From Sinonovacula constricta (lineage: Eukaryota; Mollusca; Bivalvia; Cardiida; Solecurtidae): 64,000 nucleotides of DNA. Made by a program: the position numbers and the translations under genes. The notes beneath the pieces were generated by a model. It worked only from the letters and a program-made list of their open reading frames with translations. It was not told where the DNA came from and did no database searches. The stretch's first letter is position 1, and each line of letters begins with the position of its first letter. The DNA lies in the NCBI GenBank assembly GCA_007844125.1, contig CM017568.1, positions 8,117,573-8,181,572 on the forward strand, given 5' to 3'. Shown piece by piece: positions 1 to 10,329 of the stretch.

Positions 1-1546
1 TTTATTTATTTATAAAATGGCACGTTTACTAAACGACGAAATGGTTTAACAGAAAGAACAAGCCAGCAACAAACTAGTACAATAATGTTTTATTTTAATA
101 AACAGTTAAATCTATGGCGTAACAATATATTAACAAACACATCAGGCACAATTTGAGAATGCAAAATAAATGTTAGCTTACAGTTTGTCCCTTTAGGAGG
201 TGTCCCTTTAAAAGTCCAATTAATAATCGAACGTCGAATCCTAAGAGTTGTCGGTAGAATGTCCTCGTAGAGACGCACAGTTGAAATAATCCAAAGGTAG
301 AACAATACACGAATGTAATCAATATAATTCCAAATCCAACACTTCAATATTTATATCACTGTAGAATATAATAAGCCCACGTAAGTTTCAACACAGAAAG
401 GTTTAATATGGAAGCTGCAAGTATTTCCAAACTCTATGTCCAAACTCTATGTCCAAACTTAAACTTAAATCGGCTAACAAGCCCTTATATAGACCCGAAG
501 AATTTCTAGAACGCAGAAGTCTCCAGAACATTCACGAAACCCATTTTAAAAATAAACAAATGAATTTTCTAGCACGATCCTTTTCTTCCTCTCTATTACG
601 CGATGCTACGTCATTCGAAATACGTCATTAATATTACAACGGTAAACAACCCCTTAACCAGACTAGCGTAACCTTAAACGCTGGTGTACCACTGTACATA
701 ACAGTAGATATTTCGGCCACCTTGGTAATTCTTGGGCATTTTGTAAAATTACGAAAATTAAACAACACACATTAAACATTATCTGTCGGTGAATTCATTT
801 CATTTAAGCCCAGAGCATCTTTAGATTTCAAATCATAAACAGCAAAATACTGCTGAAATCATAATTGAAATTGTGTACAGTAAAAATTCATAAGGTCACC
901 TAATATTGGACAAACAAGGAGATGTAGTAATACAGTTGGTGAAATATTATATGTTAAAATTATCACACTATTTTTCGGTATCATGTATGGAATGTAAAAC
1001 AAAACTGCCTTTGAACTAGCTTAAATGATACAACTCTTTACGGGCACGTAAAATGTTGAAATATTTGAATGACAACTATATTCTACTGGTTATCATTTAC
1101 TTATTCCTATCCGAGTGTGTGTGCATGTTTGGGAAATGGAGACTGGAGGGCTTGTTTTGTGGGGTCGGGGTGGGGGGTTGGGTTGGGGGAAGAGGGTGGG
1201 TTTTTTTTCCAAGAGATGTCTAAGGCTATTCTCCCTGCATGGTTCACACATTTCCCTTAAGTATGCCAGGAAGAGGTGCCAAGTAATTTTAAAAAGGACT
1301 GAGTGCGATCAAGTAGACATGTTAATGACCTATGCTCGCAAAACACCTACACAGCGATATAGATTTAAATGTATTGCATAGTTCATTTACTTTATAATAT
1401 AATATTTGAAGAAGGTTACATACGCATTCATAAAGATGGCACTTATATAATACGTAATTGCAGTTTTCTCTTTCTACACATAACAGAATCAATTACTGCA
1501 GTAACAAAACCTTTAGCACTACCACCAATACTAATTTCAACAAAAT
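1..1546. other. no gene seen; unique AT-rich sequence
   Basis: Apart from the G-rich run at 1161-1200 and a 14-bp local duplication around 432-459 (ctctatgtccaaa twice), I see no structure or coding signal. The short ORFs here have no protein-like features. Confidence 0.5.
1161..1200 (+). other. G-rich run with G-quadruplex potential
   Basis: Six or more runs of three to six G separated by one or two T/C/A bases (GGGG-TC-GGGG-T-GGGGGG-TT-GGG-TT-GGGGG and further runs) occur on the + strand, followed by a run of eight T. This fits the usual four-tract, short-loop quadruplex pattern and stands out sharply in an AT-rich window. No gene is visible next to it. Confidence 0.6.
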
Positions 1547-2290
1547 GTAGAGTAAACAACACCAGCAGCATCAAAATGTATAGTAAACAACACCAGCAGC
1601 AACAAAATGTATAGTAAACAACACCAGCAGCATCAAAATGTATAGTAAACAACACCAGCAGCAACAAAATGTAGAGTAAACAACACCAGCAGCAACAAAA
1701 TGTATAGTAAACAACACCAGCAGCAACAAAATGTATAGTTAACAACACCAGCAGCAACAAAATGTATAGTAAACAACACCAGCAGCATCAAAATGTATAG
1801 TTAACAACACCAGCAGCATCAAAATGTATAGTTAACAACACCAGCAGCATCAAAATGTATAGTAAACGACACCAGCAGCAACAAAATGTATAGTAAACAA
1901 CACCAGCAGCATCAAAATGTATAGTAAACAACACCAGCAGCAACAAAATGTATAGTAAACGACACCAGCAGCATCAAAATGTATAGTTAACAACACCAGC
2001 AGCATCAAAATGTATAGTAAACAACACCAACAGCAACAAAATGTATAAAACACCAGCAGCAACAAAATGTATAGTAAACAACACCAGCAGCAACAAAATG
2101 TATAGTAAACAACACCAACAGCAACAAAATGTAAAGTAAACAACACCAACAGCAACAAAATGTATAATAAACACCAGCAGCAACAAAATGTATAGTAAAA
2201 CAACACCAGCAGCAACAAACTGTATAGTAAACAACACCAGCAGCAACAAAATGTATGGTAAACAACACCAGCAGCAACAAATGCAATAGC
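1547..2290. repeat. 31-bp minisatellite, about 24 copies
   Basis: The unit is roughly aacaccagcagcaacaaaa followed by tgtatagtaaac. Successive ATG landmarks fall exactly 31 bp apart (1576, 1607, 1638, 1669). The main polymorphism is CAAC versus CATC inside the unit; both variants are interleaved, and the right third is almost pure CAAC with 'accaacagc' changes and a few short units. The reverse complement of the unit contains no stop triplet in any phase, so the minus strand is open in all three frames. The long cysteine/leucine/valine ORFs there are a by-product of the repeat, not genes. Confidence 0.95.
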
Positions 2291-2380
2291 AAAAAAAACG
2301 ACAAAATTACTACACAAAGTCAGCAAAAAGAGCAATAAAACACAACAACAAAAACATTAACACCTTTAAAGAAAGCAACA

Positions 2381-2465
2381 GCAGAAGCATAATAAGCGAC
2401 ATCATCAGTGGCAGCAGCAGCTTCGGCAGTGGCAACAGCAGCAACAACAACAACAGCAGGTAAAT
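2381..2465. repeat. CAG/CAA-rich simple sequence after the 31-bp array
   Basis: Irregular CAG, CAA and CAT triplets continue for some 250 bp after the minisatellite and are densest here. This may be the degenerated edge of the same slippage-prone tract. Confidence 0.7.
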
Positions 2466-3063
2466 CAATACAAGCAGTATCAACAATTGCAGAAGCAACA
2501 CTAGTAGTACGTCATAATCAACAATAACAACATCAGCACTTACAGCAAATATAAAAACAAACACACACGAAATTTACAAACACAGAGGAAATAACTAATA
2601 TACATTTTAAAGTCATCTTTGGACTAAGAGATATTGTTATCTCAAAGTTGCACATTTACATGTACCTACAGCATATTAAAGATGTTATAAGATAGTTTTT
2701 AACTCATTGGAATTAATTAACAACTATTAACACACAGTCATTACAAATGTCACAAATATTCTTGAGTTACCATACTATATCAGCACATTACTATTTCAAA
2801 GTTATTTGCACATTTTCTGAAAATGACAATCCATTCTATATACATGTATTATTTAAAATGTGTATAATATAATTCAGAAATGTAAGTATGTAAATATAAG
2901 CCAATAAAGAAGAGCAGGTTTAATTAAGTCTAACTGTAACGTTGCGTTTTAAATCCCAACAACATTAATCAGTGCCGAAACCTCGCTGTGGGTTTTTCTA
3001 TTTATAAGCTATACTCCTGTTATAATCGTTTAGTACCCGGATAAATAAGCCCATTATCGACCG

Positions 3064-3118
3064 GTTATATATAGAAGTGAACGTGTTTTCCATTACAGAT
3101 CATTGGAGGACGAGAGTA
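3064..3118 (+). promoter_or_regulatory. possible TATA box and non-coding first exon with GTAAGT donor
   Basis: TTATATATAGAAG at about 3064-3076 is followed some 35 bp later by ATTACAG, a 17-nt stretch, and GTAAGTG. Two readings are possible: a TATA promoter with a very short 5' leader exon ending in a donor, or a micro-exon between an acceptor and a donor. The 17 nt would read I-I-G-G-R, the activation-site start of trypsin-like proteases, but with no supporting sequence on either side that is probably coincidence. Confidence 0.15.
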
Positions 3119-3355
3119 AGTGCGCTTACGAAAACTTCCAAACTAACCTTACCTGTCGTGGAACTAATCCTTAACAACAGGAAATGTGGAAATGTTTTAG
3201 AAATGCGAGCAATAATGTGCCGCAAAATAACTTAAAACTTGGCAAACAGATTTGGGAGTTACAACCGACGCCAAGTTTAAAAGTAGTTCGTTTGAATAAT
3301 TATGTATAGCCGGAAGGAGAAAATAAAATACTTAAATGTATAGCGAGATTTAAAC

Positions 3356-3691
3356 GTGAAATTCGAAAATGAAAATCTCTTCAGACATTTGCCATTTAAA
3401 GAATTACGAGGCAAATTAAACGAGCTCTCTGTTGTAAATATGCACCCGCCGATACAGCGACAAAACGACAAAACACAATTCGGCAGGACGACAGAAACGA
3501 TGACAAAACCATCCACAACCACCACCACTACTACCAACATAAATACCAACACTAAGACAACACCACCAAAAACAACAGCAACAACAACACTGCAACAACG
3601 CACACCAACAACCACAAGTCAGGCGGCGGCAACAATCAGCTCTTTTATGTTCAGTATTTATATTTCAGTATATTTCAGTAAATCACTTTGA
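3356..3691 (+). CDS. threonine-rich ORF, unproven
   Basis: This is an open stretch of 111 codons whose first residue is a GTG; the first true ATG is at about 3440, leaving about 84 codons. The middle (about residues 45-90) is dominated by Thr encoded by ACA/ACC repeats, which would resemble a mucin-type O-glycosylation stalk, and the last 20 residues are hydrophobic with Ser, Phe and Ile. The Thr tract coincides with an ACC/ACA simple-sequence run, and both strands are open through it, so the ORF is best explained by low complexity. No signal peptide, splice sites or known domain are visible. Confidence 0.12.
   Translation: MKFENENLFRHLPFKELRGKLNELSVVNMHPPIQRQNDKTQFGRTTETMTKPSTTTTTTTNINTNTKTTPPKTTATTTLQQRTPTTTSQAAATISSFMFSIYISVYFSKSL
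3510..3620. repeat. ACC/ACA trinucleotide-rich tract
   Basis: Imperfect runs of ACC, ACT and ACA create stop-free frames on both strands. Confidence 0.8.
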
Positions 3692-3699
3692 TTCCATTT

Positions 3700-6600
3700 C
3701 TTGTACATTATTTGTTAAGTTATGCATTGTGTCCACAGTTTAAGTTAAAAACGCAATAAAACGAGTTCTAACTCTAAAAATTATAACGTTGGAAACATGA
3801 AACTTGGAAATTCCTTGCACGTCCTATAGACCGGCATTTCTTACATGTAAAAGGTGTAAATGTACCCTCCTTAGGAGAAGTGTTTTTGTTTTCGTTCCAA
3901 ATTTACTGAACCTATTAAATTTTAGTCTTAAAATACTGTCCATAAAAACGAACTATACTCAATAACTTACAGATGTGCAGTGAGATATTATGCATATTCT
4001 ACAATAAAATGCCGCACTTTAGACAATTAAAATTTCATTTAACGTCAGACAAAGATGCCAAGATCCAGTAATCGAGAACTGAAGAATATTTTAACTTTAG
4101 TTAATGAACTTGGTATGTGTATTGCAGCTATTAAACTGTACATATTTACGGTAAGCACATAGATGCGATGTACATGTGTTATGATAATTATGACGAACGT
4201 AAATTCAAAGTATTTTTCAAAGAAGACAACAGTCAATTATGCAAACATTCGGCAATCTTCATTCATTAATATGTTACACCTGACCAGGGACAACATCAAC
4301 CTTTTAATTAATATATGTACCTGAGAGAAAACAATGTATTTCTATTGAAATACGCCCCTTTAGTCTTCATACGTACAATATAAGTTTAAACTTGATTTAC
4401 TTCTGTTTACGATCGCCACATTACTAATATAAGTTTTAAATTGATTTATGTCTGTTTACGATCGCCACATTAATTTATTGTTGTTGTTGTTGTTTGTGTG
4501 CAAAATATTCGCATTTGAAATTTGAAAAATAAATATGTTTTTGAATTGATTGACCTGTGAGTGCATTTTACTGTTAGACCTTTTGAGATATAAGAACCAA
4601 AAATGATAAAAAACTTATGTGTCCTGAATCTTCCTTCAAGAAACCATCATTACAAAATTTTTCATTTTTCTCCAGTCAAAAGTGTATTTACGATAAAACA
4701 GAACATTAAAAAATTTGCAAGAACCTGTAATTGCGATAAACTGGCGCTGAGTGTCAGGTTCAAATGTCTATTTGTCAAGACCAAGCAGCGACAAAAATCT
4801 TAAATCTAAAACATACCTTCACATTAAGCTTAAGCTATTTCCATATTTTATCACTTATGTGTTTATGGCATAGAATGTAGATTTCGTGAGTAGGCGATGC
4901 TTCTGTTCATTTTTTAGGTACAGTATAGTTGAAATAGGTTAGAGCGGGATTATCGTAAACTTCAGAATTTACATTTTAGAAACAAAATAATGTTTAAGTT
5001 TTTATGATAGCCGAAAAGGATGCTTGTAAAAGCATGAGGAGATGTTCACAAACTTTCCGCAGGATCGCATTAAAATGATGGTCACATAGGAGTGGCGAGT
5101 CTGAATACGAGTAGGAAACAAAATATGAAGTAAAGAATTGTTTGCATTTGTTCGTCCGTTAGCCCGCACTTCATGTTTAAAATAAATAATGGATAAAATT
5201 ATTTTCAAAAGCAATAAATACTACAATTAAGTTGCATTGAGACAAAAATGAAGCTGAAACCAGTGACTAACACACCGTTTGTACCCTCAGTAGTATGTCT
5301 TCTCTTATAAACAACCCTTTTCCCAATTTTATGACATCGGGTTTTCTTAGCTAGCTATGTATACATATTAAACAATGATTCAGTGGTGATGTTTCTATCC
5401 AGTTATTCTTATGGCTAAACAAACTATCGCTTTTATGTACTTGAGTTAAAACATTCAATCTAGCCCAAATGTGTCCAGAAGACTTGAGGATTAAACATAC
5501 CGCAACAGCGTATCTCTTTGTAAAGAAGAAAAATAACGGACAGTCAAAAAGGGGGATCAAAGCTGGATCAAAGCTTAAGGTTGGGCCCTCTGCTCATGGA
5601 CAAACTTAAATGGACTGGAATGAATAGTTAAATCCTGGTGTTTAATGTACAGGATCTCTCCTTCAATGTTTGAATCAGGTAATAGATGAACCGATTTGGG
5701 GGCTTACAACAGTGGCTGGACAAAACAAGCCCACAAAACTCTTTATAGTAACCTCTCTTATAACCTAAACCTGCTACAAGTGACACAGTCCCGTACTTAA
5801 GTCTGGGTTTTCGTCGTTGTTGCATATGTAACAACACGCATGGAGGGAGATATACACTGACACGCAGCAGCAAACAGTCTTGATCCTGTTCCGACAGGTC
5901 CCATCGGGAGCTACACTATTATCTTAAGGCCGATTTATCCGTGTGTAACAAACAGGCTGTAAGTTGTTTCTGACATCGTTATCCGGAAACAGTAATGCGA
6001 CTTTAATGGGACAATCACATAGGATAACAGGCAGAACAGTATTTGAAAACATTAATACTGGTCACAAAAACTAAATATATTACTGACAAATTCAGTTTCT
6101 ATGGCGACCTTATTATTGAAATGACGTCAGCTGAGCTATGTGGTCATTTGTATTTTTTATTTTGTTTTAACTGAAATTAACCTGTTACTTATAAATACAT
6201 GTAAAAAGGACGAAGGTCTTTTAAGACAAGATAATAAATAAAAATATTATTCATTGATCTATTTTTTTCTTTTGTTGTTAGTCTTGATACGGGTTTTTGT
6301 ATAGTTTGTTAAAATATATACAATTTACATGCATTAGTATTCAATATTTGTATTTTATCACTATTTTTTTACCGAATACGGTTATGGTAGGAAAGTTATC
6401 TGAGGATATATACGCCCTTTTAATTTTTACAAATGACAAGTGGTATACTGTGATTTTTGTTGAATGCTGATACTGTTTGGAAATGAAAAAGTGGTTTTTA
6501 ATACGATGCTGAAAAATAATGAAAGCGCTGGAGTACTGAAGTGTCAATTGTTTAGGAAAAGTAGTCCCATTCTGAGACAATTAAACCCGGTAAAGATAAA

Positions 6601-6930
6601 CTGTCGAACATAGTTTTTGTGTTAGTTAAACCATCTCTTTTTAATCACTTCAACTCCGCGTTCAAAGGACATATGATAAGCAGAAGATTAAGGGTCGAGA
6701 ATCAAGAACGGGAGAGGTGATCTCTGTTGCCCTGTGTTGGTTACATAATATGTACTACGTTTCACATGATGCTGTATTTCTACGCGCGCTAGATGATGGT
6801 TTATGAATTAAGTAGTTCATTTTATGTTGCATGTTATTAGTCACATTAGTTATTACATCTTTTAAAACAGTCTTGACATAACTTTGTTAACATTTGATGA
6901 TTTGTAGCGCTATGAGATTGTAAATGTGTC
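3700..6930. other. no gene seen; mostly unique sequence
   Basis: The stretch holds one 49-bp tandem duplication (listed separately), a (TTG)5 run at about 4478-4493, and otherwise unremarkable AT-rich DNA. ORFs up to about 80 codons show no recognisable motif. Confidence 0.5.
4378..4474. repeat. 49-bp tandem duplication (two copies)
   Basis: Two adjacent copies share an exact 22-nt block beginning TCTGTTTACGATCGCC, at 4402 and 4451. The left parts differ at a few positions, so the duplication is not very recent. Confidence 0.85.
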
Positions 6931-7101
6931 TTCCGTTTCGACCACATATTGGAAATACGTGGAACTTTTTTCTTGTCGCGCTGGGTTAAGTTGAAACACA
7001 GCGAACGCCCCAATAAAATCACAGATCCGTTTTACAGGTTGTCGTTTGATTCTGTATTACAACATTCCTGTTTTGTTTTTCACAATTCAGAACCATTTTG
7101 T

Positions 7102-7136
7102 AACACACAACCACACACGCACGCCCACACACGCGC

Positions 7137-7169
<33 letters not shown>

Positions 7170-7179
7170 TATATATATT
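7102..7179. repeat. compound CA/TA microsatellite
   Basis: Imperfect CA repeats with CGCA interruptions lead into (TA)n, then (CA)n, then (TA)n. The peptide-like ORF that covers it is an artefact of the repeat. Confidence 0.95.
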
Positions 7180-7189
7180 TGATCGGAGT

Positions 7190-8260
7190 TCTTGACTATG
7201 TTTTGAAATCATTTTGTTTCTGTAAGTTTAAATGTTAACCACAGTTCATTGAGCAATTGCACAAACAAATATATGTACTTGATACTGTTACCGTTTTCAA
7301 ACTATAAAACAGCGCGATACGCCCGAAATAAAAAGTCTGATGAATTGTTACATGATATATGCCGAAGAAGAATCAACATTACTTTTATTACAAAAGGGAA
7401 AAAGATGAAGTCGACTGTAATTTACAAGAATCTACACTTTGTGTCGTACAATTAATAAATAAGCAAAACATGACTTTGGTCATGTATAGAGATTAACCAT
7501 ATCAATACTGGCACAGGTCTTTGTTAGCGAATATAACACGATTCAGGCAAATGACAAGAGACACACTATCAAAAACCCACAATAGCAGCTACATCTTGAA
7601 ATTGTTATGTCTTTTTGATCACCCGATTCACTTACTTATCCTTAGAAGAGCACCTGCCGGTTCAGTTTGTTGCAAGGTGGCAGCACTGGCAGTGATAATC
7701 GACGTCTCCGTCACAATGATGGTTTAGGCTTGTCAGTGGTTTTAACTGGAACATCTACCAACATTTGTATCTCCGAGGAGGTTTATAGTGTATGTCTTCA
7801 TTTGCAGGTCATTGACGGTTGTCATTCTGCAAATTAAAACGAATGGGTCCAGAGCTGGAAATGTCTACAGCAGCGTTAGTGTATATGTATTATACGGAGA
7901 GGTGAAAGGGGTATACAGCAGATGTTTTCTTGCTTGAATGTCAGAGATAACAATAACATATACTTAAGGTGACCTTGGTCAGAACGTATTTTATCATAAA
8001 TGTGTTGGTCTATTGCTATTTATTTGAAGATACAAATTCTTAAAAAAATGTTACGATTAAACCACATAGACAATCATTTATTGTGAACGTATAAACAAAT
8101 TTCTTTGATCAAAAGTAGGGTTTCAAGTTATTTTTAACAAAACTTAAAGACAGATAGCAAAATGTGTACTTATTCGTTATCTTTCATATACACAAAACGC
8201 ACTAGTTTGTTAATTGTTTAACTAAGGTACAATTAACAAAATATTGTCACTGCAGATGTT
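7190..8260. other. no gene seen
   Basis: AT-rich unique sequence with no repeats or coding signals that I could recognise. Confidence 0.45.
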
Positions 8261-8360
8261 TTTACTTTGTGTGTGTGTGTGTGGCAAACTTCTTGCTGGA
8301 TAAGAAAAACAGACAATCGGATTAGACTGTCGAACAAGCAAACATGTGCAAAATACACAA

Positions 8361-8410
8361 ACAGACAGACAGACGGACGGATGGGCGGACGGACGGACAG
8401 ACAGACAGGC
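8361..8410. repeat. GACA/GACG tetranucleotide microsatellite
   Basis: ACAGACAGACAGACGGACGG passes through GGGC interruptions and returns to ACAGACAGAC. A short (GT)8 tract lies at about 8267-8282. Confidence 0.9.
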
Positions 8411-8419
8411 GAAAACTAT

Positions 8420-9350
8420 TTACTGACATGTGTACGTATACAAGTATGTTTATTACGAACACGAATTGCACTCGTTAGCTACAGACGGATGTGTTTTATA
8501 AGGGTACGTCCATCAAACGATCCTTGCTATATTTCTTTTATCTCAATTTGTTTCTTACTATTTTATACAGTCATGCAATCCTCGTTGCGGTAGCTGTTCA
8601 TCCGCCTGTAATCAACCAAACTGTTCATTCAGCTGTATTCAACCAAACTGGGGAAAAGAGACTTTTACACGATTGATTGCATTTGGGGATATTATTCGGC
8701 AAGATATCAAACATATTAAATGAAATCGTCTGAGATGCGGTTTATCGCTCTGAATCATGCAAGGTGTTGCTTAATACTTTATAACTTTGGCCCAGATATT
8801 TTAGATGGATAATCAAGTAGATAGGTGGACAATCAAGTAGAAAGTTTGACCTGCTGCTGTAGTGTTACCAGTTTAGACGAAACACCATCTTAACAAATGT
8901 ATACCACGGTAAAGTCTATGTACATCGACATTTACTTTGATATACCGTTATTTCATATTGAAACAGATGTGATGCAATTATACTATGAACTCATGTAAAC
9001 AACTAGTTCTTATTCTCTGATTTAACATTTATTTTAGCTCTGTTAAACGGAAGTAAGCAGTAAGTACAGTGTTACTGCTTCAAGCACCTGCAACCATTAT
9101 AACACAGTTTAACTAGTTGAAATATGAGTTCTAGCATTTCCATTATGGGATATGAAGTAAAGACAGAATCCCACAGTTTAACTACCGTAGAGAATCAATA
9201 ACTGTTTACATTAAAATATGTCTAGCATGTTAAAACTAGATACAAATGCAACTTGAAAATGTGAAACTTGATGGACTAAATGGACGTCGAATTTATAAAT
9301 AGACGACCATTTAGAACGCGTAGAAATACAAACTCCAGTGAGACGTTTGT
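8420..9350. other. no gene seen
   Basis: Unique AT-rich DNA. A 16-bp phrase (aatcaagtagatagg / aatcaagtagaaagt) is duplicated near 8811-8845. No coding signal. Confidence 0.45.
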
Positions 9351-9355
9351 CCGTG

Positions 9356-9860
9356 AAGTTGGCAGTCCTAGCAGCCTAAGCTTACCGATTGATGTAAGAA
9401 ATTTTGAAACGACCCGAAATGCACTATAATCACTTTTAAGGACACTATAAGTTATGCTATGAAATCAGCCTTATATGCATCCGAATTTCTAAGCTTGTAA
9501 AATTTGAAGAAATTGTGAAACAGCCTGAAATGCTTTATAATCATTTTCTTACGACAATACAAGCTTATAAGATATGAAACTAACCTTAAAAAATCACATA
9601 ATCTCTAGGCTGCTGGAATGTGAAGATAGCAGCCTAGCAGTGATTATAATGAATTTCAAAATTTCTTACATCAATCGGTAAGTTTAAGCTGCAAGGCTGC
9701 CAGCTGCTAGGCTGCCAACTGGGCTGCCAACTTGAGGCTGCTACGCTGCCAACTTGAGGCTGCTAGGCTGCCAACTTGAGGCTGCTAGGCTGCCAACTTC
9801 AGGCTGCCAACTTCAGGCTGCTAGGCTGCCAACTTCAGGCTGCTAGGCTGCCAACTTCCT
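9356..9860. mobile_element. fold-back / MITE-like element with long inverted repeats and 22-bp subterminal array
   Basis: The left arm (9356-9435) and right arm (about 9636-9720) are inverted copies. A 29-bp core is exact (9381-9409 against 9654-9682, starting CTTACCGATTGATGTAAG) and less exact similarity extends on both sides, including TATAATCAC. The region between the arms is itself an imperfect tandem pair of about 105 bp sharing the phrase GAAATGC-TATAATCA. The right arm continues into six or seven 22-bp repeats of the type AGGCTGCTAGGCTGCCAACT (9713-9855), while the left end carries only one related copy. There is no coding capacity, so any transposition would depend on enzymes supplied elsewhere. 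I could not define a target-site duplication. Confidence 0.75.
9713..9855. repeat. 22-bp subterminal tandem repeat of the fold-back element
   Basis: Copies of GAGGCTGCTAGGCTGCCAACTT (stated here only as GGCTGCTAGGCTGCC plus AACTT) switch from a GAGG to a CAGG start half-way along; one copy is shortened to 14 bp. The motif also occurs once in the left arm. Confidence 0.9.
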
Positions 9861-10288
9861 GGACATGTGAGACGTGATACATGTGATATAATCAGTTACC
9901 ACTTTTGTAGAAACACTTTTAACACCGGTTATGTTTTGCATTGCTACTGTGATCTGACCCTTAATATTCTGCTTCTGTCCACGACATTGGAGGCGGAGTT
10001 GTGTACTTTGAGGAGGGACGGTTATCTTCAATAATCAATTAAAAATTTAAAATAAAATAAAATACGACAGTTTATCCACAGCGGTTCTTGTCACCACTTT
10101 TCCGAAGTAGTAAACATGACAGCGCTTGCTGTGCTTTCATTTTATCTGAGGGCTAATCGCTTTTGTATTCGTATTATGTTTGTGTATGTGAGAGGTGTTT
10201 TTTGAAAAAAAACGTTTCTTAGCATATGTAAGCCTGAACGGCTACGGCGGCAGAGACGAGATACATGCACTCAAGACTCACCGACATT

Positions 10289-10289
<1 letters not shown>

Positions 10290-10322
<33 letters not shown>

Positions 10323-10329
10323 CATCATT
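10290..10329. repeat. (TTA)n microsatellite
   Basis: About 11 uninterrupted ATT/TTA units ending in ATCATCATT. Confidence 0.95.

Noticed and set aside
1443..2335. Overlapping minus-strand ORFs of 91-161 codons
   Set aside because: They are translations of the 31-bp minisatellite, whose unit lacks minus-strand stops in any phase.
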